Assembly: GCF_031851795.1 (NCBI RefSeq)
Contig: NZ_CP134696.1
Span: forward strand, 2,803,501 to 2,867,500
DNA length: 64,000 bases
Source: Pontibacter sp. G13
Lineage (GTDB): Bacteria; Bacteroidota; Bacteroidia; J057
Direction: 5' to 3'
Below, piece after piece: positions 34,642 to 43,760 of this stretch. Below the pieces are notes generated by a model. The model had not been told where the DNA came from. It ran no database searches and worked only from the letters and a program-made list of their open reading frames with translations. Within the stretch, counting starts at the first letter, position 1, and each line of letters begins with the position of its first letter. The translations under genes and the position numbers were made by a program.

Positions 34642-37600
34642 CTAACTGGCCATTTCACCTACGGTTTCGGGGATATCTTGCTTGAAGGGCAAGGTGATCA
34701 CAAATTCGGTTCCCTGACCGGGTTCGCTATGGACGTCGATTTTACCATGATGGCGCTCTACAATCCCAAAGGAGATCGACAAGCCCAATCCCGTACCTTT
34801 TCCAACTTCCTTGGTGGTAAAAAATGGCTCAAAAATCTTGTCGCAGACTTTCTTGTCAATGCCGGTTCCATTGTCTCGGATAGAAATCTGCACGCAATCG
34901 GGACATTCGGGGTCCTCATTACGGGTGTGACGCGTGGTGATATAGATGTCTCCCAAAAATCCGTGGTGGCCTCCTCCTTCCTTTTTGTGACGAGCCTCGA
35001 TGGCATGAACGGCGTTGGAGATCATATTCATGAATACCTGATTGAGCTTGCCCGGCAGACATTCGACCATCGGCAATTCCCCATAAATGCGGTGAATCTC
35101 TATCCGATCCCGAATCAAGGTCGAAAGTAAGGTCAACGTCGAATCAAGCCCTTGATGGATGTCCACCAACTTGAAGTTGTCTTCATCCAAACGAGAGAAG
35201 GTCTTCAGCTCGTCCACAATGACTTTGGTGCGATTGGCCCCTTCCTCGATTCCTTTAAGCAATTGCTCCATTTCTACGAACAGATAGGGAGCGTCAATCT
35301 CGTCGGCGTATGCCCTGATCTTCTGAATGTGGCGAGGCAATTCGGGATCATCAGGGTCCAAGCCCACCATTTGCTCAAACATCTCACGCAATTCCACATA
35401 GTCTCGCTTGAGAGGACTGATATTCCCCTTGACGTAATTGATGGGATTATTGATCTCGTGGGCAATCCCCGCAGTAAGCTGGCCGAGGGAAGCCATCTTT
35501 TCGGAGTTCACGAGTTGGGATTGGGTATTCTTGAGCTGGTCTACAATGGATTCGAGTTTCTGATTCTTTTCCTCCACCAGATCGTGTTGCTTGGAGATTT
35601 CCTCCTTTTGCCGCTTGAGCTTCACGGTCTTCTTGACAATCTCCTTGTGTTGCTCCCACAGTTCTTGGGTTCGCTCAAATACGATTCGCTCCAAGTGCTC
35701 ATTTTGCAAATGAAGACGTTGGGTATTGAGTTTGACCGTACCGTAAATCAGCAGAATGGCCAACAATCCGTAGCATACAAATGCCCAAGAGGTTTTGTAC
35801 CAAGGTTTCTGGATGGAAAAGGCAAATTCTACGGCTTGACTTTCACGGTTCATGGCGTCGCGCGCCCGGACTTTAAACACATACTCCCCAGGATCGAGGC
35901 CATTGTATTCCTTTTGATAGCCATATCCCCAAGGAGACCATTCGACATCCTTACCCGAGAGCAGGTAGCTGTAGCGGGTTCCGGATTCATCTTCGAAATA
36001 GGGAGCTGCAAATGAAAATGTGAGATTGTTGTCGGTATGGGTCAAGGTCCAGCTATTCTTTGCCTGCGAATCAGGTTGAATATCCAAGGCTCCCGAAAAG
36101 AGTACACTGTCCAGCCCCAAAACGACCGAGCGGATGATCGGGTCAAGAATGGGAGGTTCTTCGATTTCCAATCGAGTATCCAATCCATATAGTCCATCGA
36201 GCGTGCATATCCACGTTTTGCCATCTGACTCAGGGTAGAGATTGCCCCAGATTTCAATATCGGAAAGACCTGCCAAAGCACTCGCATCATGCCGAAAGGT
36301 GCCGTCAGGTTCCTTTCTCAGGAGTTCGACCCATTGGCGATCAGGGCTTTTCCGCTCCATCCAGACATTGCCGAGGGAATCCTCCACAAATCTGGAAACT
36401 TGGACTATGCCTGCTGGATCGTAAGTACCCAGCACTTGATCAGGGTAAAACTCCCCTGCTTCTGAATCAAATCGATACAACCCGCGCTCAGTCCCAATGA
36501 GGAGACTTCCCGCAAAATCGTACACTCCAGTCACAGGCGGCAATCCAGCCGTAGAGTCAAATACCGTCCATTCGGGATGGGCCTCAGCAGACAGATCCAG
36601 TCGGATCAAACGGCGGTTGGCCAACATTTCTACCATCCAGAGATATCCTTCTTCATCCTCAATGATTCCCTGAAATCTCCGGTCCAACCCTTGGATAGGC
36701 TTGGGTTCGCCCCACTTCTTCCCATTCCATGTGATGATATCCACGCCATGTGCCCAAGAGAGGCCATAGACTCTATCGGGATGATGAGGAGAAGCGTATA
36801 AGGCTGCATAATCTACATCTGGCAGAATCGGGATGGCCTGCTGATTTCGGATCTCAAAGATCCCGGCCATGCTGGTGACCAACAACTGGGGCCGGCCTCC
36901 TGGCGGAGAAACCTCCACGAGCGTCCAGCTTTCCACATCCAGTCCTTTTACTTGGACAAATTCTTCCCCTGATTGCACATAGACACCGATGGGCGTGGAG
37001 ACGTATAGACGATCCTGAAAGCGGGTCACAGAAAATATGATTCCCTTCAATCCATGTGGTTCTCCCCAATGCATGAGTGGTGAAGAGGTCTCCACTCGGG
37101 AAATTCCGCGGGAAAGTGTGAGCCAAAGTGACCCATTCTGATCCTCCATGCCCCCTAGCACGAGATTGTCTTGAAGCCCCGAATGTTCGTTGAGTTTTCT
37201 TTCTACCTGACCATCTCGATCAAGTACGACTGCTCCCTTTTTGATGGTGCCGACTACGATCCGGCCATCTCTCAATGGGATTATCCCCGTGAATCCGTAT
37301 CGGTGAAACGCATTGTCTAAATCGGTGGGGATATGCTTGAATATGAGTCCTAGTTGTGGATCAATGTACGCCTCGCAGATACCCATCGACTTGCAAAAGC
37401 CCAATACGCGACCATTGGATAGATTCCGAATTCCCATCCACACCTTTCCGACCATCTGGTCTCCTCCAGGAACGTCGCGCCATTCTCCGTCCAACCACTG
37501 AACCCAACCTCGGTCCGGATGATTGGCCATTAGAATCCCACGATAGACAAAGGGGTGATTTTCGCCGAATTCCGTTCCCCACGGAATCTGAATCAAATTA

Positions 37601-38121
37601 TCTAGATCCCAATGAAACAGCCACCCTTGTTCCCCCATCAAGAACCAAGCTCCGCGATTCGCCCCAAGCACAAAGGTGGGGCCTAGCGTCAGATGTGTTC
37701 TTTTGAGACTATCAGGAAGCAGATTTCGGAAAGCCAAAGAACCGCCTTCATCGGGTTCAAGTGTGCCAAATACGCCTACCCCTCCGACAAAAACCTGCCC
37801 CATGGAATCTCTGGCGAGAGATCGAGCGGTAGAACTGTTGCTCAAGGGAATCAAGGTCCATGCTTCACCATCGTATTCCAGTACGCCTCGATAGTTGCCA
37901 AAATACATCAGACCCCGCGCGTCTTGGACGGCGGTGTAGTTGGCGGAGCTTGCATGGTACGTTTTGGGGGGATAATTCTGGATGATGGGCGACCCAGAAG
38001 TTTGAGCGTAGAGATGTCCGGGACAGGCCAACCATCCCATCAGGAGGATCATCGATAGCATCCCTATTCGGGAACTTCCACCATTCTCATTTATCCAGCG
38101 CAGTTGATGCCAAATCCACAT
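34642..38121 (-). CDS. Periplasmic beta-propeller sensor histidine kinase
   Basis: 1159 residues. After a signal peptide (about 20-40, SMILLMGWLACPGHLYAQ) a two-component-regulator propeller of about 640 residues fills the periplasm, with repeats such as ARGLMYFGNYRGVLEYDGEAW and LLIGTERGLYRFDSEAG. A Y_Y_Y domain (about 690-770) follows, then one membrane helix (about 782-800), a long coiled coil, a HisKA with H888 (AGIAHEINNPINYV) and a HATPase domain (NGTGIDKKVCDKIFEPFFTTKEVGKGTGLGLS). It has no receiver or AraC output, unlike typical hybrid members, so it probably passes phosphate to the two receiver proteins downstream. ATG 38061 is an alternative start. Confidence 0.9.
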   Translation of the reverse strand: MWIWHQLRWINENGGSSRIGMLSMILLMGWLACPGHLYAQTSGSPIIQNYPPKTYHASSANYTAVQDARGLMYFGNYRGVLEYDGEAWTLIPLSNSSTARSLARDSMGQVFVGGVGVFGTLEPDEGGSLAFRNLLPDSLKRTHLTLGPTFVLGANRGAWFLMGEQGWLFHWDLDNLIQIPWGTEFGENHPFVYRGILMANHPDRGWVQWLDGEWRDVPGGDQMVGKVWMGIRNLSNGRVLGFCKSMGICEAYIDPQLGLIFKHIPTDLDNAFHRYGFTGIIPLRDGRIVVGTIKKGAVVLDRDGQVERKLNEHSGLQDNLVLGGMEDQNGSLWLTLSRGISRVETSSPLMHWGEPHGLKGIIFSVTRFQDRLYVSTPIGVYVQSGEEFVQVKGLDVESWTLVEVSPPGGRPQLLVTSMAGIFEIRNQQAIPILPDVDYAALYASPHHPDRVYGLSWAHGVDIITWNGKKWGEPKPIQGLDRRFQGIIEDEEGYLWMVEMLANRRLIRLDLSAEAHPEWTVFDSTAGLPPVTGVYDFAGSLLIGTERGLYRFDSEAGEFYPDQVLGTYDPAGIVQVSRFVEDSLGNVWMERKSPDRQWVELLRKEPDGTFRHDASALAGLSDIEIWGNLYPESDGKTWICTLDGLYGLDTRLEIEEPPILDPIIRSVVLGLDSVLFSGALDIQPDSQAKNSWTLTHTDNNLTFSFAAPYFEDESGTRYSYLLSGKDVEWSPWGYGYQKEYNGLDPGEYVFKVRARDAMNRESQAVEFAFSIQKPWYKTSWAFVCYGLLAILLIYGTVKLNTQRLHLQNEHLERIVFERTQELWEQHKEIVKKTVKLKRQKEEISKQHDLVEEKNQKLESIVDQLKNTQSQLVNSEKMASLGQLTAGIAHEINNPINYVKGNISPLKRDYVELREMFEQMVGLDPDDPELPRHIQKIRAYADEIDAPYLFVEMEQLLKGIEEGANRTKVIVDELKTFSRLDEDNFKLVDIHQGLDSTLTLLSTLIRDRIEIHRIYGELPMVECLPGKLNQVFMNMISNAVHAIEARHKKEGGGHHGFLGDIYITTRHTRNEDPECPDCVQISIRDNGTGIDKKVCDKIFEPFFTTKEVGKGTGLGLSISFGIVERHHGKIDVHSEPGQGTEFVITLPFKQDIPETVGEMAS

Positions 38122-38316
38122 ACAAAGAGGTTCGTTTGCGGTGCAAAGCGTTTTTCAAAAAAATGAGCGCAGAGTTTCCGAGGAGCTATCCCTTCATCAA
38201 AAATCTCCAAAAGAGATTTCCGGCTGGGGGGATGATGACATGGACTTGCCTAGACCTTACGAGGTTGGAAATAACCGCGTTCGGCTGAGGTGAAGGCATA
38301 TACGTATCATCTCCAA

Positions 38317-39753
38317 CTAAGGTGCGGGGGAAATTGCCTGAATTCTGCTTCGTAATGTCTCCGCATCTTTCATTCCCTTCGAAAGATCGTAGGTGAGCAA
38401 AGTGCGGTCTTCCATCAACAACTGGCCATCAACCATCACAGTTTGAACATCTGATGCGCCCAGAGCATACACCAAGTGCGAATATGGATCATAGAGCGGC
38501 CATCCGTGCGGAGCAGTATTGCCCACCAAAATGATATCGGCCTGTTTATCGACTTCCAGCGAACCAATTTGTCGATCCAGCCCCAAAGCCTTCGCACCAC
38601 CAATGGTCGCCATGGCCACCACACTTCTGGCGGGCAACAAGGTCGGGTCTAGATGCGTGACCTTCTGCAAGAGGGAAGCGGCCTTCATTTCCTGAAAGAT
38701 ATCCAAATTGTTATTCGAAGTGGCTCCGTCTGTTGCGAGTCCAACAGCTATGCCAGAGGCCAACATAGCCGGAACGGGGGCAACTCCGCTGGCGAGCTTC
38801 ATATTGCTCTGAGGATTGTGGGCGGCCCCAAAATGGGGTTTTTCTGCCAACATGGGGATATCATCCCCCGGCAGCCAGACACAGTGCGCACCGATCAGCC
38901 ATTGATCCAACATCCCCAAAGAATCCAGATAGGCAATGGGCGTCTTCCCTTTGGCCTCCTTCATGGAATTCACCTCGAATTCCGTTTCCGATAGGTGAAT
39001 ATGTACAGGCACCTCGCGATTACGAGCAAGGGTCGCCAAAGAATCCAACAATTCAGCCGAACAGGTATAGGGAGCATGAGGCGTAAAGGCAACCGTGATC
39101 CGGGGATGATTGCCGTATGCATCGTACAGAGCGATCGAACGGGCAATTCCCTCATTGGAGTTTCCGGCAGAGGGTGTCGGAAAATTCAGGACCCCTTCCC
39201 CCAACACGGCCCGCATGCCGATTTGATCCACCAGTTCGGCAGTCACTTCTTCGAAGAAATACATGTCATTGAAGCAGGTGATTCCCCCTTGGATCATCTC
39301 GGCCATGGCAATCCCACTAGCCATTCGGACGTGTTCGGGATTCACATATTGGGCTTCTGCGGGCCACACTACCTCTTGGAGCCATTGCATCAATGGCATG
39401 TCGTCTCCCAGCCCACGAAACATGATCATGGCAGCATGAGTGTGTGTGTTCACCAGACCGGGCATGACAAGCTGGCCCGAAGCATCCACGACTTTCTTGG
39501 CAGAATATGTGCCCGACAAGGTTGAATCCGGCCCAATCTCCACGATTTTTCCGTCCTTGATCAGAACCGTTCCTTCGGGATATTCACTGAAACCTGCATC
39601 CATCGTCAAGACATGACCATGTTTGATCGCGACATCTACTGCATTCGCTTCATGGGCATTTTCTTCAGCAGGAGATTGGCAGGAAGCAAGCGCACCCAGA
39701 CAAATGAGTGCTGCACATTTTTTCCAAAGGCGAATTCCAAAGGACCATTTCAT
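38317..39753 (-). CDS. Amidohydrolase (MtaD/SsnA-like deaminase family), predicted lipoprotein
   Basis: 478 residues. A signal peptide ends in lipobox LGALASC (Cys near 25). The TIM-barrel metal-dependent hydrolase follows with VNTHTHAAM, the HIHLSETEFE segment, a GAHCVWLPGDD strand and LATDGATSNNN, that is the four metal-ligand motifs of the cytosine/atrazine deaminase branch. By similarity it may deaminate 5'-methylthioadenosine or S-adenosylhomocysteine, but this is a substrate guess. A lipoprotein signal is unusual for that cytosolic family and points to a periplasmic or outer-membrane substrate. ATG 39753 was chosen because it directly precedes the signal peptide. Confidence 0.82.
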   Translation of the reverse strand: MKWSFGIRLWKKCAALICLGALASCQSPAEENAHEANAVDVAIKHGHVLTMDAGFSEYPEGTVLIKDGKIVEIGPDSTLSGTYSAKKVVDASGQLVMPGLVNTHTHAAMIMFRGLGDDMPLMQWLQEVVWPAEAQYVNPEHVRMASGIAMAEMIQGGITCFNDMYFFEEVTAELVDQIGMRAVLGEGVLNFPTPSAGNSNEGIARSIALYDAYGNHPRITVAFTPHAPYTCSAELLDSLATLARNREVPVHIHLSETEFEVNSMKEAKGKTPIAYLDSLGMLDQWLIGAHCVWLPGDDIPMLAEKPHFGAAHNPQSNMKLASGVAPVPAMLASGIAVGLATDGATSNNNLDIFQEMKAASLLQKVTHLDPTLLPARSVVAMATIGGAKALGLDRQIGSLEVDKQADIILVGNTAPHGWPLYDPYSHLVYALGASDVQTVMVDGQLLMEDRTLLTYDLSKGMKDAETLRSRIQAISPAP

Positions 39754-39902
39754 TCCGGAAATCTTAGATAAAGGTTTGCAAGGCCAAATATGGCCATAAA
39801 ATGGATACGATTCCCACAAACGCTCCCCCCTAGATCCGTATTTCACTGATAGATGAAATGATTGGAATATTGCAAGTATTTAAGTTCCGGCATTTCCCTT
39901 TC

Positions 39903-39932
39903 TTGGTTAAACTAGGGTAATACGTATATTTG
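39903..39932 (+). promoter_or_regulatory. Bacteroidota-type promoter of the secreted 280-residue protein
   Basis: TTG at 39903-39905, a 19-bp spacer, then TATATTTG at 39925-39932, which fits TTG-N19-TAnnTTTG exactly. The predicted leader is about 35 bases to ATG 39973. Confidence 0.8.
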
Positions 39933-39972
39933 GGCATCTAGCATTGTACTCACGAGTCAATCCTCGAATCTC

Positions 39973-40815
39973 ATGAACATCCTGAAAAAACTTACGCTTC
40001 TCCTGGCTATACTGCTGATTGTCAGCGGAAGTGATTGTTTGGCTCAAGGGGCCAACCGAGGCAGTTCTGATACTGAAAAAGCATTGAAAACCTTTATCAA
40101 TCAGTTTGCAGCTGCTTATTCCAACCTCCCAAAATCCAAAAACAAGGCCGATGTCCTGAAATACTTTGACCGGGAGGCGACCTCCACGCGATTTGTATTC
40201 AACATCAAAGGTCAGGCAGCCGTCACCACTGGCAATTTCGCCAAGTTCGAGGGATACCTCAACCACATCATCCGCGCCAACGGAATCGAACTTCACTACA
40301 ACGTGTCCGATATCGCGGTTACCTACCTCGACGCTGAGATCGCTACCCTTGCCTACAAGGTCAACTATGAGACCAAAGAGGAAAATGGCATCTGGGTCAA
40401 AGGCCTCGAAACCGTTACTATGGCACTCGAAAAATCCGGCAGTAGCTGGAAGATTGTCCACTGGAACATGATGCAGGTGGAAGACGAAAAACTCAAAGGT
40501 ACCTGCCTCTGCGAACTGTACCTCTCCGAAGCTGATGACGGTGAAGTCGTAGCCAAAACCACCATCCCAAGTGGCAAAACCTACACCACCCGTTTCGACA
40601 ACTTCGTTTTCCGTACTTCTGGCTCTGGCAAGGTGATCCGCGTAGGCAACTACGTATACAAGCACAAGCCATCTGGCCCGCTGTATGTCATCCAAGACGG
40701 TGAAGAGATCGAAATCGCCATTGCCAAAAGCAAGAAAGAAATCGTATTGGCCATCATCGAGCACAGCCTCTATGCAGATAGCTGCGCGCGCTTGAAGACC
40801 ACTTCCAACGAATAA
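39973..40815 (+). CDS. Exported protein with NTF2-like domain
   Basis: 280 residues. Signal peptide 1-24 (LLLAILLIVSGSDCLAQ). Residues about 35-165 look like an NTF2/SnoaL-type cone (FINQFAAAYSN; LNHIIRANGIELHYNVSDIAVTYLDAEIATLAYKVNY; GSSWKIVHWNM), followed by a beta-rich C-terminal part of about 110 residues. No enzyme family recognised. Its own promoter and terminator make it monocistronic. Codon use (many C-ending codons) suggests good expression. Confidence 0.7.
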   Translation: MNILKKLTLLLAILLIVSGSDCLAQGANRGSSDTEKALKTFINQFAAAYSNLPKSKNKADVLKYFDREATSTRFVFNIKGQAAVTTGNFAKFEGYLNHIIRANGIELHYNVSDIAVTYLDAEIATLAYKVNYETKEENGIWVKGLETVTMALEKSGSSWKIVHWNMMQVEDEKLKGTCLCELYLSEADDGEVVAKTTIPSGKTYTTRFDNFVFRTSGSGKVIRVGNYVYKHKPSGPLYVIQDGEEIEIAIAKSKKEIVLAIIEHSLYADSCARLKTTSNE

Positions 40816-40832
40816 GGCTCGATCGAGCTACA

Positions 40833-40868
40833 AAGGGGCTGTCTCATTCACGAGGCAGCCCCTTTTTG
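40833..40868 (+). terminator. Terminator after the NTF2-like protein gene
   Basis: Twelve-pair stem AGGGGCTGTCTC/GAGGCAGCCCCT (one G-U), six-base loop, five T. Confidence 0.88.
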
Positions 40869-40941
40869 ATTTCGGCTATTCTTTGGACCACCCCCACATA
40901 GAAATTCCCCTACTAGACCAACGACGTAATGCTTGGGATTT

Positions 40942-41175
40942 TCTGGAGGATTTGGGCGTATCCCAGCGGGCTTGATCTCCAACGGTCTCTCGGCAAATGG
41001 GCCGCTGGGCCTGTCCCTTCCATGCTCGTTGGCACTCGGTCCCTCCTATTTGCAGCCAATCAACCTTCGCTTCCAGAAGATCTGTCCACTTGGCAGAAGT
41101 CTCCCGATTGGCAACGGGACGCTCCCGATGGTCGCCATTCCAGGCACATTACGCCGCACAAGTCAGCCGCACCCT
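40942..41175 (+). repeat. Dispersed structured intergenic element, copy C
   Basis: Opens TGGAGGATTTGGGCGTATCCCAGCGG. The first stem is CCCAGCGG/CCGCTGGG, a fully compensated variant. The loop has TCTCGGCAAATG, the middle GCTCGTTGGCACTCGGTC, and the tail CATTACGCCGCACAAGTCAGCCGCAC. It lies behind the NTF2-like gene terminator, co-directional, and ends about 14 bp before the stop codon of the convergent ligase-like gene. It lacks the clean 45-nt hairpin. Confidence 0.8.
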
Positions 41176-41188
41176 TCATGGATGCTCC

Positions 41189-42628
41189 TTATTGAAAAGC
41201 CTGATAATCGACTTCACCTCCCAGTCCCACAGGCATAGGTTCCACGACACGATATCCGCTCGGAGCAGGAGTATCCGTCCCTGCCAATTGGCTTCTGATC
41301 CAATCGTTGATCGCTGGCAGATCCAATTCACTACCCGGATGCCGCTGCAAATAGAGCAACCATTTATCCGAATCGGCATCATGAATTGCCGCAGCAAGCC
41401 AGATATCTGGATGGGCCTGCGCAATCAGTTCAAGCGCATGTCCTGAGGAAGGATTCATGGTCTGGGCGGACAATTCGCATCGGCTTCCGCCTCCCTGCAA
41501 TAGCGTTCCCGCATGAGGTTCCGCATGGTCCACCAGCCATTCGAAGACTTGCACGCCTGCCTGTGTCATCTCCTGAATCAAGGTTCCATCCGCAATTCCA
41601 TCTAGACAGATCCACTGTTTGGCGACTTCTGAGGCAGCGTGGCTTTCTCCCAAAAAACCGCCCATTTCCGCGCGTCCCGATACCCATAGATGTAAACCGA
41701 GACTTTTGAGCACGGGTAGATCCCTACTCAGATCCATTCCTGCCCAGCCATTCGGCCCCAGCGAAACCAAGGACTGCCTCCGCAAAAGCGGCAACAATCC
41801 ACCGGCAATCCATAGATCGGCCTGTTCCCACATCTGGGCATGCAATACTAGTTGGGATTCGCTTTTCGGGAGTAATTGATCCAGCAAGTAGGTCGTCTTG
41901 ATGAGCAATTGCTGCGTCCAAGGCTTCCAGCCGAGATGGCCATGCGCATCTAGGTAGGGAGACCAAACACGTCCTTCTCCCGCGCCTGGAGAAAGCGTCT
42001 CATACTTGGGCGCCTCGATACTTTCGAGGGTTTTGAATAGATCCCCCATGATCTGGTCATCTCGCTTTTCGGCCTTTCCACCTCTACGGAGGGAGAAGTA
42101 GGTGGTCATTCGCTTGAATCTCCCGAGATATTGCACCAAGTCTATCTGCAAAATATGTGTCAGTGAAGAGACGGACTCAATGAAGGATTCAGCATAGTTC
42201 CAAGTTCCCAGATCAGGATAGGCCGCCACGGTGATCAATACTCCTACCCCATGCTTTTCCAATGCTTGGGAGACCAACGATTCATCCAGCATCGGGCTGA
42301 GAAGCCAGATGTCTCCCACAGAAATAGCACCCAAAGCGATTGGGAGCGCTTCCGGAATCGGCGGAATCAGCAAGGCGATGTTGCCTGATTGTGTTCCTTG
42401 AAGATTTTTCAGCAACGCCGCCGTCTTCAAGGCGAGCTCATAGGCCGACTGGTAGGAATGGGATCTGACGATCTCGGCCTGTTGCGCAGAAAAGGAGAAC
42501 TCGGCGCATTTCCCTTGGGGATTTGCCTCAGCAGCAGCAGCCAATAAGGTGAGCAAATCCGCTGGAAGGGACTGGGAATCTAGGGAGGCATTCGCCGCGA
42601 GTACTTGGTCTTTGTTGATTGGGATCAT
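41189..42628 (-). CDS. Degenerate AMP-dependent acyl-CoA synthetase-like protein
   Basis: 479 residues with the outline of an ANL-superfamily adenylating enzyme: an N-terminal subdomain (SGNIALLIPPIPEALPIALGAISVGDIWLL) typical of acyl-CoA ligases, and a C-terminal end GLGGEVDYQAFQ that lines up with the usual GKVDYKAL-type motif. The Ser/Thr/Gly-rich phosphate loop cannot be found, and the catalytic C-terminal Lys position is Glu. It is therefore probably inactive or has another role. The frame is intact, so it is under some selection. Function unknown. Confidence 0.65.
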   Translation of the reverse strand: MIPINKDQVLAANASLDSQSLPADLLTLLAAAAEANPQGKCAEFSFSAQQAEIVRSHSYQSAYELALKTAALLKNLQGTQSGNIALLIPPIPEALPIALGAISVGDIWLLSPMLDESLVSQALEKHGVGVLITVAAYPDLGTWNYAESFIESVSSLTHILQIDLVQYLGRFKRMTTYFSLRRGGKAEKRDDQIMGDLFKTLESIEAPKYETLSPGAGEGRVWSPYLDAHGHLGWKPWTQQLLIKTTYLLDQLLPKSESQLVLHAQMWEQADLWIAGGLLPLLRRQSLVSLGPNGWAGMDLSRDLPVLKSLGLHLWVSGRAEMGGFLGESHAASEVAKQWICLDGIADGTLIQEMTQAGVQVFEWLVDHAEPHAGTLLQGGGSRCELSAQTMNPSSGHALELIAQAHPDIWLAAAIHDADSDKWLLYLQRHPGSELDLPAINDWIRSQLAGTDTPAPSGYRVVEPMPVGLGGEVDYQAFQ

Positions 42629-42780
42629 GGATCAAACGATGATCGAACAAATTACGGGTACAGTTTTCGTCAAAAAAAGGTGACCCACCCTGTTTTTTTC
42701 GTCAAAAAGAGGCATTTTCCTAGCACGGAACAAAAACATCCGCTAGGACATACATTACGATTACCTCCTAAAGCCTGATT

Positions 42781-43605
42781 ATGGAATTCGATTTTAACGC
42801 CATCTACCAACAAGCTTCAAGCCTTGCCGTGGAATGGGCACCTAAGGTAGCGGGCGCTATCCTGACCCTGATCATCGGATTTTGGCTCGCCAACAAGCTT
42901 GGACGTGCAGTGAGCAACGCATTCACCAAAAGAGATGCCGATCCGACGATCCAGCATTTCTTGAGTGATTTGGTCGCCATTACCATTAAGATCCTCATTC
43001 TGCTGAGTGCTGGTGGATTGATGGGATTGGAGATGACCTCTTTCATCGCCATCATCTCTGCCATGACCTTGGCGATTGGTTTGGCCCTGCAAGGGAGTTT
43101 GGCCAACTTCGCGGGTGGTGTGCTCATCTTGATGTTCCGCCCATTCCGGGTAGGGGATGTCATCGAGGCACAAGGATACGCTGGGGAAGTGAAAGCGATC
43201 AATATCTTCGTGACTACACTGGAAACCCTCGACACGCAAACCATCATCATTCCCAACGGTCCACTGTCGAATGGAGTGATCAACAACTTGACGCAACAGG
43301 GGACTCGCCGGGTAGACCTTTCGGTAGGTATCAGCTACGATGCGGACATCCGTGCTGCACGGACCATCTTGCTCGACATGATGAATGAAGATCCATTGGT
43401 ACTGGAAAGCCCAGCTCCAAGTGTCGTGGTGGTAGAACTAGGAGATAGTTCTGTCAATCTTTCCGTTCGTCCTCATTGCAAGGCCGAAGATTATTGGACT
43501 GTCTACGGCAACATCCTCGAGAAAGCCAAATATGCACTGGACGGTGCTGGCGTGGAAATCCCTTTCCCACAGCAAGTCGTTCACCACATCAATCAGCCTG
43601 TATAA
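42781..43605 (+). CDS. MscS-family small-conductance mechanosensitive channel
   Basis: 274 residues. Three membrane helices (about 18-40, 62-84, 88-112) are followed by the pore-lining glycine/alanine helix (AIGLALQGSLANFAGGVLILMFRPFRVGDVIEA), the beta domain and the C-terminal alpha-beta domain. It opens under membrane tension to release solutes on hypo-osmotic shock. Length is close to E. coli MscS (286). It stands alone with its own terminator. Confidence 0.95.
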   Translation: MEFDFNAIYQQASSLAVEWAPKVAGAILTLIIGFWLANKLGRAVSNAFTKRDADPTIQHFLSDLVAITIKILILLSAGGLMGLEMTSFIAIISAMTLAIGLALQGSLANFAGGVLILMFRPFRVGDVIEAQGYAGEVKAINIFVTTLETLDTQTIIIPNGPLSNGVINNLTQQGTRRVDLSVGISYDADIRAARTILLDMMNEDPLVLESPAPSVVVVELGDSSVNLSVRPHCKAEDYWTVYGNILEKAKYALDGAGVEIPFPQQVVHHINQPV

Positions 43606-43627
43606 GCTGATTGGATCATACATCCAG

Positions 43628-43667
43628 ACGGGGTTCATGCACAAGTTGTATGAACCCCGTTGCTTTT
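43628..43667 (+). terminator. Terminator after mscS-like gene
   Basis: Eleven-pair stem ACGGGGTTCAT/ATGAACCCCGT with an 11-base loop and TTGCTTTT. Confidence 0.8.
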
Positions 43668-43760
43668 GAAGTGTAACAATAACCGAAATCGCCAAACTTC
43701 TGAGTGGAACTACCCAATGTTGGTTTCCTCTTTGGAGCCGAGCGATTATCTTTGTTGACC

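Noticed and set aside
43747..43754. TATCTTTG as a -7 promoter box for ftsX
   Set aside because: It fits the consensus but lies 7 bp before the ATG and has no TTG at 19 plus or minus 2 bp; nearest TTGs give spacers of 12 and 24 bp.
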